From contig DUNO01000008.1 in the NCBI GenBank assembly GCA_012839295.1, positions 186,001 to 250,000 of the forward strand: 64,000 nucleotides of DNA, read 5' to 3'. This document shows, piece after piece, positions 26,257 to 34,180 of this stretch; position 1 is the stretch's first letter; each line of letters opens with the position of its first letter. The stretch comes from Clostridiales bacterium (GTDB lineage: Bacteria > Bacillota > Clostridia > Lachnospirales > Lachnospiraceae). Under the pieces are notes generated by a model. That model searched no databases. It worked only from the letters and a program-made list of their open reading frames with translations, and was not told where the DNA came from. The translations under genes were made by a program, and so were the position numbers.

Positions 26257-27663
26257 ATGGACCATTATCTTGATAATCAAATCGGGGAGCTGCGCAAGAA
26301 ATCAAGCAAGCTGCTCCGGACCTTTTCAAAGGCGGAACAACAGGCTGCAAAATTCGTGGTCACAATGCCGGAGGAGTTTCAGAAGGAGTTTTTCCATCTG
26401 GTAGACCAGGTTAATTTAAGCCTTATGGAGGATGAGGATAATTTTTACGGTTATTTCTTATTCCAGATGTCAAAGGAAATAAGATATGATATCAGCAGCC
26501 CTACCGCCGTTAATTTTAAGGACGCAGGCTATGTTATTTATTTTAACCCCCTTATATTTTTGAAGCTTAAGGTGGGACAGATGCAAAGCTCCATCAAGCA
26601 CGAGATACTCCACATCCTGTCCCTGCATTTCATAAGAGCCAGGAAATTAAAAAGCAGTTACCACAGTTTAGCTATCGATATGGCAATGGACATCGTTGTA
26701 AATGAATACCTGGATCAGCTGCCGCCCTATGCGACTACCCTGGAACGGGTAAACAAGACATATTCCCTGGATCTCAGACCCTATCAGCCCTTTGAATATT
26801 ATGTGGAACAGCTTCATACAGCCATCCCTGCACCGGAAACGGAAAAAACCGAACCGGCAGAAAGCCGTGAATCCGGCAACCCTGTAAGAACAGAGTATGA
26901 GGTAGGAAAAACCCACGATATCTGGGAGGAAGCTGATACTATTGATGAAAAAACACTGCTGGGCTTCACGGAAAAGGTTGTAAAGCTTTCAGAAAAAGGC
27001 AACCTTCCCACCCATGTAAAAGCCCTCATCGATTTAATGGAAAACTGCGAGGATGAACTGCCCTGGGATTTATATCTGCGCCGGTTAATGGGGACCGTGG
27101 AAAGCAATCCAAAGAAAACCATAACCAGAAAGAACCGGAGGCAGCCGGAGCGGTTAGATTTAAGGGGGCAGCTTAAGAGCCATAAGGCCAATATTGCTGT
27201 CGCCCTTGACATCAGTGGAAGCATCAGTGATGAGGAGTTTAAACAGGCCTTAAAGGAGGTACTGGGAATCGTAAAAAATTATAACCATGAGATTACCTTG
27301 ATTGAATGTGATAACGAGATCAGGCGGGTGTATCCGGTTACGTCGTTAAAGGATCTCAGGGATAGGCTCCATAAAAAAGGAGGTACGAAATTTAACCCTG
27401 TTTTTGAATATGCCAACCATAACAAGGTGAATTTGCTGGTGTATTTTACGGATGGGAAAGGTGAAGATAAGCTGATAACCATCCCCCGCGGATATCACGT
27501 TTTATGGGTCATCTCCGGGCGGGGGGAAGGGCTTTCCTTAAAAAAGCCCTATGGTGCAGTAAAAAAACTAAGCCCTGTAGAAGTAAGGGATAATCATATA
27601 CTGGATACCGGTGATGTTACAAGCGGCGGCTTTTCCATGAATAACCAGGAGAAAATCATTTAG
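26257..27663 (+). CDS. Metallopeptidase-like plus VWA domain protein (DUF2201 type)
   Basis: A 468-residue cytoplasmic protein with two parts. Residues about 20-170 contain SSIKHEILHILSLHF, a HExxH zinc-binding motif of the metallopeptidase-like DUF2201 N-terminal domain. Residues about 300-450 are a von Willebrand A-like domain with the MIDAS motif ALDISGSIS (DxSxS) and the later FTDGKG. A charged linker (about 185-230) separates them. It starts 3 bp after the MoxR gene. The pair resembles RavA/ViaA- and YehL/YehP-like ATPase-VWA systems; the target is unknown. Confidence 0.87.
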   Translation: MDHYLDNQIGELRKKSSKLLRTFSKAEQQAAKFVVTMPEEFQKEFFHLVDQVNLSLMEDEDNFYGYFLFQMSKEIRYDISSPTAVNFKDAGYVIYFNPLIFLKLKVGQMQSSIKHEILHILSLHFIRARKLKSSYHSLAIDMAMDIVVNEYLDQLPPYATTLERVNKTYSLDLRPYQPFEYYVEQLHTAIPAPETEKTEPAESRESGNPVRTEYEVGKTHDIWEEADTIDEKTLLGFTEKVVKLSEKGNLPTHVKALIDLMENCEDELPWDLYLRRLMGTVESNPKKTITRKNRRQPERLDLRGQLKSHKANIAVALDISGSISDEEFKQALKEVLGIVKNYNHEITLIECDNEIRRVYPVTSLKDLRDRLHKKGGTKFNPVFEYANHNKVNLLVYFTDGKGEDKLITIPRGYHVLWVISGRGEGLSLKKPYGAVKKLSPVEVRDNHILDTGDVTSGGFSMNNQEKII

Positions 27664-27682
27664 GTTTTGTCTTCTGGTTATT
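27640..27682 (+). terminator. Terminator overlapping the VWA stop codon
   Basis: A 13-bp stem (27640-27652 with 27670-27682) with its only irregular position a G-U pair on the plus strand. The stop codon lies in the loop and an A/T-rich run follows. It closes the three-gene module. Confidence 0.65.
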
Positions 27683-27725
27683 TATATAAAGCCCTTAAGG
27701 AACAATAAGATAATTCCTCTGTTTA

Positions 27726-28403
27726 TCAATTTAACCTAATATCCATCGACACAAAACAATCCTGTGCCAATGCCCGAAGCCCGTCTATATCCCGTATCAC
27801 AAAGGCATGCCTGTCTTTTGCCAGTATCCCCTGTGTGCATAATTCCTCCAACGTCCTTAATAAATGCCGGTAGCTTATGCCTAAAAGCTCGGCTACCTTC
27901 GTCAAATTAGCTTTGAACCGTCCATCCACATTGCTGAGCAAAATATAGGACGCTACCTTTGCATCTGCTAAATTCAGTATGTTCGTTGTATTATTCTGTA
28001 TACTGCGCGTTAATTTCTTTGCTAAGGTCAAGCCCAGAAAATACAATAACTTCTCATTCCCTTCCACATCCCGTAACTGGGCAAAGGGAATCGTAAGCAG
28101 GAGGGCACGGTTCATAGCCTGGGCGCTTGATGTGGCAAGACCATCGGTAAAAAACTCGATTTCGCCGAATATGGTCTGATTTGTACAGATTGCCAGGAGC
28201 AATGTTTTCCCATTCTTTGCAGTCACACTGATGCTTACCTTACCGGAGTACAGCAGATAGATACAGCTAAGCTGCTCTCCCTGATGAAACAGGTATTCTC
28301 CTTTTTCATAGGCGCGGGGCAGGACACACTCCGTGTCAACAAACCCTAATCCATTCGCTGCCAGAAAGTCTCTATGATCCTTGTTTATCTTTAACAGCTT
28401 CAT
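27726..28403 (-). CDS. Crp/Fnr-family regulator (YeiL-like)
   Basis: A 225-residue regulator. The N-terminal cyclic-nucleotide-type beta-barrel (about 15-130: YEKGEYLFHQGEQLSCIYLLYSGKVSI, then GEIEFF) is followed by a C-terminal winged helix (about 160-205, LTKVAELLGISYRHLLRTLEELCTQGILAKD). No N-terminal Cys cluster for a Fe-S sensor is present. It is divergent from the YdcZ transporter pair, whose promoter carries a palindromic Crp/Fnr-like site, so it most likely activates them. Confidence 0.88.
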   Translation of the reverse strand: MKLLKINKDHRDFLAANGLGFVDTECVLPRAYEKGEYLFHQGEQLSCIYLLYSGKVSISVTAKNGKTLLLAICTNQTIFGEIEFFTDGLATSSAQAMNRALLLTIPFAQLRDVEGNEKLLYFLGLTLAKKLTRSIQNNTTNILNLADAKVASYILLSNVDGRFKANLTKVAELLGISYRHLLRTLEELCTQGILAKDRHAFVIRDIDGLRALAQDCFVSMDIRLN

Positions 28404-28436
28404 TATAATCCCCCTCCTTAAAATATTAAAGCAATT

Positions 28437-28478
28437 ATGACATATGTCATATTTATTTTCAATGGCATTCTATAGAAT
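28437..28478 (+). promoter_or_regulatory. Crp/Fnr-type site and -10 of the YdcZ pair
   Basis: A perfect 14-bp palindrome, ATGACATATGTCAT (28437-28450), is centred 41.5 bp upstream of the start expected from the -10 TAGAAT (28473-28478). This is the class II activator position. It lies in the divergent region between the Crp/Fnr gene and the transporters. Confidence 0.7.
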
Positions 28479-28532
28479 TAGGCTGCGGACTAATTATGAA
28501 TACAAAACAAATCAAATCCGGGAGGGATTACC

Positions 28533-28955
28533 ATGTATAATTCTCTATCTATTTTTATTGGTGCCTTAATTGCAGCCATGGTCGTATTAAACGGAGAGCT
28601 TTCGTCAATTGCCGGGAGCTATCCTGCTACGGTCATCATCCATATTGTTGGCTTACTTCTCAGTCTTGTGCTTTTAATTATTAAGCGGGGAAAGAGAAAA
28701 TCACCGGCAAAAATCCCGTTCCCTTTCTATCTGGGGGGAGTAGTCGGCGTGGGCACAACGCTGTTCACTAATCTGGCCTTTGGTAATATCAGCATTTCAG
28801 CCATCCTCGCCCTTAGCCTGCTGGGAGAAAGTGTAACCGCATTGTTCATTGACCAGTACGGTCTGTTCGGTTCCGTAATCCGGAGGATTAACAGGCGGAA
28901 GATCGTTGGACTGCTATGGATTATTGCAGGTATTTCTGTAATGATCATTTTTTGA
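28533..28955 (+). CDS. Small DMT-family transporter subunit (YdcZ/DUF606), first of pair
   Basis: A 140-residue membrane protein with four or five helices, starting LSIFIGALIAAMVVLNGELSS; that N-terminal GxxxxxQ/NGxLS pattern is typical of the YdcZ (DUF606) family. GGGAGG precedes the ATG. It pairs with the homologous gene 13 bp downstream, so the two probably form a heterodimer. The substrate is unknown; the gene is controlled by the divergent Crp/Fnr regulator. Confidence 0.85.
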   Translation: MYNSLSIFIGALIAAMVVLNGELSSIAGSYPATVIIHIVGLLLSLVLLIIKRGKRKSPAKIPFPFYLGGVVGVGTTLFTNLAFGNISISAILALSLLGESVTALFIDQYGLFGSVIRRINRRKIVGLLWIIAGISVMIIF

Positions 28956-28968
28956 AAGGGGGATATCA

Positions 28969-29397
28969 ATGTATTTGGCCATTCTTTTTGCCTTCCTGAC
29001 AGGTGTTACAAAGGTTGTGTCCAGGACGATTAATGCAAAGCTCTCCGCAGAAACGGGAACCTTAAGGAGCACTGTCTATAATTTCGTCTTCGGGCTCCTT
29101 ACCTCCTGCCTGTTAATGCTTTTTACAAATACCTTCCGTTTTTACGGCCAGCTGCCTGGGATAAAGGGCTGGATGCTGTTAGGGGGAATCCTGGGCGTTG
29201 CCGTTGTTTTCCTCCTCAATGTAGGAGTTGCAAAAATTCCGGCCATTAATATGACCCTGCTTTTATTTGTTGGCCAAATGATCGCTGCCCTGCTCCTGGA
29301 TGCCTTTCTCACCGGAAGCTTTTCCTTTGCAAGGCTTGTGGGGGTAGCTCTCGTAACCTTTGGGCTGATCGTTATATTATCCGATAAGAAATCTTGA
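28969..29397 (+). CDS. Small DMT-family transporter subunit (YdcZ/DUF606), second of pair
   Basis: A 142-residue membrane protein homologous to its upstream neighbour (NAKLSAETGTLRSTVYNFVFGL near the N-terminus; FVGQMIAALLLDAF near the C-terminus). AAAGGGGG lies upstream of the ATG. Paired YdcZ genes next to a Crp/Fnr gene are a recurring Firmicute arrangement. No terminator is seen. Confidence 0.85.
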   Translation: MYLAILFAFLTGVTKVVSRTINAKLSAETGTLRSTVYNFVFGLLTSCLLMLFTNTFRFYGQLPGIKGWMLLGGILGVAVVFLLNVGVAKIPAINMTLLLFVGQMIAALLLDAFLTGSFSFARLVGVALVTFGLIVILSDKKS

Positions 29398-29466
29398 ATA
29401 AAAGCTTGAATCTTCCACCTCCATCCATTACAATATACAAAAATACCATCCCAAAGGAGGATCCCT

Positions 29467-29754
29467 ATGTTAGCCGTATACGCAAAATGTATTGTAGTAG
29501 AAAAAAATGTTGACCAATTTCTTGAATGTGCAAAGCCATTAATCGAGGAAACCCGGAAGGAACCGGGAAATATCAGCTATGAACTGGTCCGTGGTATCGA
29601 TAACAGGAGTTTATTTGCTTTTGTTGAGAAGTGGGAAACCCAGGAAAGCCTGGACGCCCATATGAAAACCAGCCATTTTAAGACAATCCTTCCGAAGCTG
29701 CAGGTATTATCCGTTGGCGATACGGAGATCGCTGTACATGAGGTGGTGATATAA
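29467..29754 (+). CDS. Antibiotic biosynthesis monooxygenase-family (quinol monooxygenase-like) protein
   Basis: A 95-residue dimeric alpha/beta-barrel protein of the ABM superfamily. Landmarks: VDQFLECAKPLIEETRKEPGNISYELVRG, then FVEKWETQESLDAHMKTSHFKTILPKL. A GGAGG site precedes the ATG. Family members are cofactor-free quinol monooxygenases or heme-degrading enzymes; the heme-binding Asn of IsdG is not evident, so a YgiN-like role is more likely. It is followed by a LysR relic that may once have regulated it. Confidence 0.85.
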   Translation: MLAVYAKCIVVEKNVDQFLECAKPLIEETRKEPGNISYELVRGIDNRSLFAFVEKWETQESLDAHMKTSHFKTILPKLQVLSVGDTEIAVHEVVI

Positions 29755-29773
29755 AGCAGGAGTTGCCCCGAAA

Positions 29774-30110
29774 CAAACTGCAATTTACTCTGCCCCGACA
29801 AAAACCCTTTATTACCTACCTGGGCTTTATCGGAGCTCCCTGGCTCACCCCCTGGCTTCCCGGCCCGAGGTCTCCCTGGGGGAATTAAGGCAGGAGCATT
29901 TTATCCTGATGAATAAGCACATCAGTATCCACTCCCTATGTATCAATGCATGTATAGAAAGCGGCTTCACGCCAAATATCCTTCGGACAGCGCGGGTGGA
30001 ATCGATTCTGGGTGCCGTAGCTGAAAATGAAGCAGTCAGCCTCCTCATGAAAAGAAATATCGGGGTTTTTCTTCATGAGAAGGTTGCAATTATTCCAGGA
30101 AATGCGCCAA
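29774..30110 (+). pseudogene. LysR-family regulator C-terminal remnant
   Basis: Reading the plus strand in the frame of ATG 29909 without a start gives SLAHPLASRPEVSLGELRQ, followed by FILMN and TARVESILGAVAENEAVSLLMKR. These are hallmarks of the LysR effector-binding domain (HPLA, eLxxexFI, and the VAxxxgVSLL segment). The DNA-binding N-terminus is absent, and the frame ends against the 3' end of the convergent Crp/Fnr gene. It is a relic of about 110 residues, not a functional gene. Confidence 0.6.
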
Positions 30111-30779
30111 TGCTTCCTTATTCATCAGCTTAAAGCTGTTCCCATAAAAATCGATCAACCCCTCCTCCTTCATCCTTGCCAGCTCGCGGCACATGGAGGT
30201 GCGGGATACATTCAGGTAATCTGCCAGCTCTGTGCGGTTCAGCATTATTTGGAACATATTGCTGCTGCGTTCATTCGCTTCATTTAACAGAAAGCTGGTG
30301 ATCTTCTCCCTCATGCCCTTTAAAGTCAAAAGCTCCAGTTTACGGTTCAAGTTAACATTCTTCTCCCCGAGCACCACCATCATATTCTGTATCAGGCTTA
30401 CATGGAAGGAGCAGCTGTTGCCGCAGGATTTAATGATTCTCTCATAGGGAATAAATAAAATCTTCGCCATCTCCTTGACCCTCACAGTAACTGGGGAAAT
30501 CCGGCGTGCCGTACATACAATCCCCTCTGCAAACATGTCGGAGGTTCCCAAGAATGCAACAATATGCTTATTTCCGGCCAAATTCTCCTTCATAACCTCA
30601 ACCATCCCTGACAATACGATCCCCACCTGGTTTACCTGGTCACCGGAAAAGAATATATATTCCTCCGCCTTAAAGCTCTTTGTCTGTGCTCCCAGGCATT
30701 GTACCAGGGATTCAATTTCCCTGTCCCCCATTTTACGAAATAAGGCACAGTTTTTTAGAACAGCATAATCCAGCTCCAC
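30090..30779 (-). CDS. Crp/Fnr-family regulator, probable hcp regulator
   Basis: A 229-residue regulator: cyclic-nucleotide-like barrel (about 10-125, KAEEYIFFSGDQVNQVGIVLSGMVEVMKE) and C-terminal winged helix (about 165-215, LNRTELADYLNVSRTSMCRELARMKEEGLI). It is divergent from hcp. Crp/Fnr proteins beside hcp (HcpR type) are known to respond to nitric oxide or nitrite, often through heme; no Cys cluster is seen here. The palindrome at 30948-30963 fits class II activation of hcp. Confidence 0.87.
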   Translation of the reverse strand: MELDYAVLKNCALFRKMGDREIESLVQCLGAQTKSFKAEEYIFFSGDQVNQVGIVLSGMVEVMKENLAGNKHIVAFLGTSDMFAEGIVCTARRISPVTVRVKEMAKILFIPYERIIKSCGNSCSFHVSLIQNMMVVLGEKNVNLNRKLELLTLKGMREKITSFLLNEANERSSNMFQIMLNRTELADYLNVSRTSMCRELARMKEEGLIDFYGNSFKLMNKEALAHFLE

Positions 30780-30947
30780 TTTCGTCTCCTTCCTACCTGA
30801 ACATGCCTAACAGTCATTGTACCGTTCTGAATGCTCTGCATAAGCAGTTTTCAGACATGCTCTGATCGCTCCAATCAAGCTCTTTACCATTGGTAGCTTC
30901 CTAATTTATCCCCGCTTAATAATTAACTTAGAAATTCTTTTTCAATT

Positions 30948-30990
30948 TGTAGCTCAAGCTACACTTTTAATTATGTAACTGTATTATACT
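30948..30990 (+). promoter_or_regulatory. hcp promoter with Crp/Fnr-type palindrome
   Basis: TGTAGCTCAAGCTACA (30948-30963), a 7+7 perfect palindrome, is centred 41.5 bp upstream of the start expected from -10 TATACT (30985-30990). No good -35 is present, as expected for an activator-dependent class II promoter. The 5' leader to the hcp ATG would be about 100 nt. A second A/T-rich -10-like element, TATAAT near 31056, lies closer. Confidence 0.7.
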
Positions 30991-31100
30991 CATCTTGTTT
31001 CCAGGAAGTCAATAAAAAGAGATTACAATTCTTCCCCAGGAACTATAAAATTTATTTTATAATAGACCAATTAAAAATTTTAATTATAAGGAGAATGGAT

Positions 31101-32741
31101 ATGGAAAACAAGATGTTTTGTTATCAATGTCAAGAAACCGCAGGCTGCACTGGTTGTACCAAGGCCGGCGTATGTGGTAAGTCCCCGGAATTAGCAAAAA
31201 TCCAGGATTTATTAATCTACACTACAAAGGGCTTAAGCGCTGTAACTACTGCTCTCAGGGCACAGGGTGAAGCAGTTTATGCCGATGTAAACCACTACGT
31301 TACCATCAACCTGTTCACAACCATCACAAATGCAAACTTTGATAATGAGATTTTCTATAAGAGAATTGAGAAGACCCTTGAGATCAAAAACAAGCTGCTT
31401 GCTAATGTAAAAGATACCGCTTCCCTCCCAGAGGCTGCATTATGGAGCACTACCTCAAGAGAAGAGATGGATGAAAAATCTGCCGTTGTAGGTGTTCTTG
31501 CTACTGAAAACGAGGACGTAAGAAGCCTCCGTGAATTAATTATCTACGGTTTAAAGGGTATGGCTGCTTACTTAAAGCATGCAAATGAATTAAAATATGA
31601 CAGCGAAGAGGTTTGTGCCTTCATGCAGAGAGCTCTTGCAGCAACTTTGGATGACAGCTTAAGTGCAGATGATTTAGTTGCATTAACTCTGGAGACCGGT
31701 AAATTCGGCGTTGACGGTATGGCTCTGCTTGATTCCGCTAATACAGGAACCTATGGAAATCCTGAGATTACAAAGGTTAACCTGGGCGTTGGCACAAGAC
31801 CTGGTATCTTAGTTTCCGGACATGATTTAAGAGACTTAGAGCAGCTGTTAGAGCAGACAAAGGGCACCGGCGTTGATGTATACACCCACTCCGAGATGCT
31901 TCCTGCCCACTACTATCCTGCCTTTAAGAAATATGACAACTTTGTCGGTAACTACGGTAATGCATGGTGGAAGCAGAAGGAAGAATTCGAATCCTTCCGT
32001 GGCCCGATCCTCATGACAACAAACTGCGTAGTTCCTCCCGCAGCTTCCTATAAGGACCGGTTATTTACTACAGGCGCTGCTGGTGTTACTGGCTGTACAC
32101 ATATTGACAAGGATGAGGACGGCATTAAGGACTTCTCCCAGATTATCGAATTAGCTAAGACCTGCGAAGCTCCAGTTGAATTGGAAAAGGGTGAAATCGT
32201 CGGCGGTTTCGCACACAACCAGGTACTTGCCCTTGCAGACGCTGTAGTTGGAGCAGTAAAATCCGGCGCAATCAAGAAATTCTTTGTTATGGCCGGCTGT
32301 GACGGACGTCAGAAGGCTAGAAATTACTATACCGACTTTGCCAAGGCTCTTCCGAAGGATACCGTTATCCTTACAGCAGGCTGTGCAAAGTATAAATACA
32401 ACAAGCTTGATTTAGGTGATATCGGCGGTATTCCAAGGGTACTGGATGCAGGTCAGTGTAATGACTCCTACTCCCTAGCTTTAATCGCCCTTAAGTTAAA
32501 GGAAGTATTCGAGCTTCAGGATATCAATGAGCTTCCAATCGCCTTCAACATTGCCTGGTATGAGCAGAAGGCAGTTATCGTACTCCTTGCCCTTCTCTAC
32601 TTAGGCGTAAAGAACATCCACTTAGGACCCACACTTCCAGCTTTCCTTTCTCCGAATGTGGCAAAGGTTCTCGTTGAGAACTTCGGTATTGCAGGAATCG
32701 GCACTGTAGAAGATGACATCGAATTATTTATGGCTCAATAA
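31101..32741 (+). CDS. hcp: Hybrid-cluster protein (hydroxylamine/NO reductase), class I
   Basis: A 546-residue cytoplasmic Fe-S enzyme that reduces nitric oxide (to N2O) and hydroxylamine in vitro. The N-terminal motif Cys7-x2-Cys10-x8-Cys19-x5-Cys25 is the class I pattern for a [4Fe-4S] cluster. Hybrid-cluster ligands are visible further on, including [36 protein letters not shown] and [11 protein letters not shown]. ATGs occur at 31095 and 31101; AAGGAG is seven bases from the second, so I use it. It is followed by a strong terminator, yet the next two genes appear functionally linked. Confidence 0.96.
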   Translation: MENKMFCYQCQETAGCTGCTKAGVCGKSPELAKIQDLLIYTTKGLSAVTTALRAQGEAVYADVNHYVTINLFTTITNANFDNEIFYKRIEKTLEIKNKLLANVKDTASLPEAALWSTTSREEMDEKSAVVGVLATENEDVRSLRELIIYGLKGMAAYLKHANELKYDSEEVCAFMQRALAATLDDSLSADDLVALTLETGKFGVDGMALLDSANTGTYGNPEITKVNLGVGTRPGILVSGHDLRDLEQLLEQTKGTGVDVYTHSEMLPAHYYPAFKKYDNFVGNYGNAWWKQKEEFESFRGPILMTTNCVVPPAASYKDRLFTTGAAGVTGCTHIDKDEDGIKDFSQIIELAKTCEAPVELEKGEIVGGFAHNQVLALADAVVGAVKSGAIKKFFVMAGCDGRQKARNYYTDFAKALPKDTVILTAGCAKYKYNKLDLGDIGGIPRVLDAGQCNDSYSLALIALKLKEVFELQDINELPIAFNIAWYEQKAVIVLLALLYLGVKNIHLGPTLPAFLSPNVAKVLVENFGIAGIGTVEDDIELFMAQ

Positions 32742-32783
32742 TTAACATATCCATTCTTTTGTAATAATTCATAGTAAAAAAGG

Positions 32784-32834
32784 AAAATCTACCGGGTAAG
32801 GACATAGATCAATACATTTTACCCGGTAGATTTT
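32784..32834 (+). terminator. Terminator after hcp
   Basis: A 16-bp perfect stem (32784-32799 with 32819-32834) built on AAAATCTACCGGGTAA and a T-rich end, 40 bp after the hcp stop. Read-through would reach the unknown gene at 32894. Confidence 0.85.
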
Positions 32835-32893
32835 ATTCTTAACAGGTGAGCCGCCTTCCAGGCCGGCTCCTGGCATTAAAAGGAGGAAGTGCA

Positions 32894-33502
32894 ATGAGTG
32901 CATTTTTAGGCCCAATCCATTATTGGCTTTATAACAAAATACAGCAGCAGCAAGCAATCGTAGATGAACTCTATGCTTTAGGTGAGAAGAATGCCCTCTC
33001 CCTGGAGGCAGAATGTAATAACCTCTTCGGTACCTTTGAAAATAAACCCCTTGAGGAAATGATTGACCACGGCAATATCCATGGGTGGCTCCAGGAGCGT
33101 GTATCCCAGGTTGAATATAAATATGCTTATTGTATCACAAAGCTGTTAGAAAAGGATCCACAGCTGAAGGCTTCCGTCACCAATATCGTAGCAAACAACG
33201 GTACAAACCTGGCAATTACCATGAAGGAATATTCACTGGATGCCGCAGGGGTGTTCAAGGTGATTGAAGACAATCTTTTAGACGGCATGCCCTGTGACCA
33301 TGCTAACCGGGTGCTCAAAAAGAGCGCGGACCAGGTAATCTGGGTTCGGAACCTCTGTGTCCACAGCCCTTATTGGGAAGAACTCGGCGGCGACATCAAT
33401 ATTTATTATGAGCTGCGTGATGCCTGGATCAGCGCCTTAGTCAAGGAGCTTGGCTTTAACTTTGAAAAGCCGGATGAAATTACTTATTTAATTGTAGCTT
33501 AA
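32894..33502 (+). CDS. Conserved hypothetical protein between hcp and hemerythrin gene
   Basis: A 202-residue soluble protein with no signal peptide or membrane segment. The ATG at 32894 has AGGAGG; the upstream extension is rejected. It begins MSAFLGPIHYWLYNKIQQQ and is largely helical, with several His and Trp residues (HYW, DHGNIHGW, LCVHSPYW) and Cys in CDHANRV and NLCVHS. This composition would allow metal or heme binding, but I recognise no motif. Its place between a nitric-oxide enzyme and a hemerythrin suggests a nitrosative-stress role. Confidence 0.75.
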   Translation: MSAFLGPIHYWLYNKIQQQQAIVDELYALGEKNALSLEAECNNLFGTFENKPLEEMIDHGNIHGWLQERVSQVEYKYAYCITKLLEKDPQLKASVTNIVANNGTNLAITMKEYSLDAAGVFKVIEDNLLDGMPCDHANRVLKKSADQVIWVRNLCVHSPYWEELGGDINIYYELRDAWISALVKELGFNFEKPDEITYLIVA

Positions 33503-33534
33503 GCTTCATATACCCATAGATCGGAGGTAAAGCC

Positions 33535-34089
33535 ATGAACAGTATTCAATTAATGATGGAGGAACACCAATATATCCTGCGCATGCTGGCCGTTGTCCGC
33601 AAGGCCTGCTACCGTGTAATGAAGGGTGAGGATATCAATTATGAGGATTTTAATAAAATGATAGACTTTATCCGTAATTACGCAGATGCCCACCACCATG
33701 GCAAGGAAGAAAAAATGCTATTTAATGAGATGGTGGTCCATTTAGGAAGCCTGGGTAATAAACTGATCACCCATGGAATGTTAGTAGAGCATGATTCCGG
33801 AAGACTATTTATCAAGGAATTGGACGAAGCCCTGATGCGTGTCAAGGCCGGTGATGAGGAGAGCAGGCTGGATGTCATTGCGAATGCCATCAGCTATACC
33901 CATCTCTTAAAACGGCATATTGAGAAAGAGGATACTGTGGTTTATACCTTTGCAGAGCGTCAGCTGTCGCCGGATATTATAGAAAAGGTGAACCGGGAAA
34001 CCGTTGATTTTGAAGCTGCTGCCACCCAAAAGGGAACCCAGCAGAAATATACGGATCTAGTGAAAGAGCTAGAAGAAAAATACCAATAA
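33535..34089 (+). CDS. Hemerythrin-domain (HHE) protein
   Basis: A 184-residue four-helix protein expected to hold a di-iron centre. Ligand-like residues are in EEHQYIL (helix 1), HHHGKEEKMLF (helix 2), HGMLVEHDSGR (helix 3), and HLLKRHIEKED (helix 4). Related HHE proteins handle O2 or NO, or donate iron during Fe-S repair (YtfE/Ric). It lies downstream of hcp and the unknown gene. GGAGG precedes the ATG, and a very strong terminator follows. Confidence 0.9.
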   Translation: MNSIQLMMEEHQYILRMLAVVRKACYRVMKGEDINYEDFNKMIDFIRNYADAHHHGKEEKMLFNEMVVHLGSLGNKLITHGMLVEHDSGRLFIKELDEALMRVKAGDEESRLDVIANAISYTHLLKRHIEKEDTVVYTFAERQLSPDIIEKVNRETVDFEAAATQKGTQQKYTDLVKELEEKYQ

Positions 34090-34116
34090 CTCCTCTATTT
34101 TACTTCCCCTTATTAA

Positions 34117-34173
34117 GGAAAGGATGAAGGGAATTGCATGATTACCATTTTTGCAATTCCCTTCATCCTTTCC
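34117..34173. terminator. Bidirectional terminator between hemerythrin and chemoreceptor genes
   Basis: A perfect 22-bp stem (34117-34138 with 34152-34173) with a 13-nt loop and a plus-strand TTTTT tail. The receptor gene converges 8 bp away, so it probably serves both genes. Confidence 0.92.
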
Positions 34174-34180
34174 TTTTTAA

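Noticed and set aside
29909-30133. Intact small gene from ATG 29909
   Set aside because: The protein similarity starts upstream of the ATG and matches only the LysR C-terminal domain, so it is a relic.
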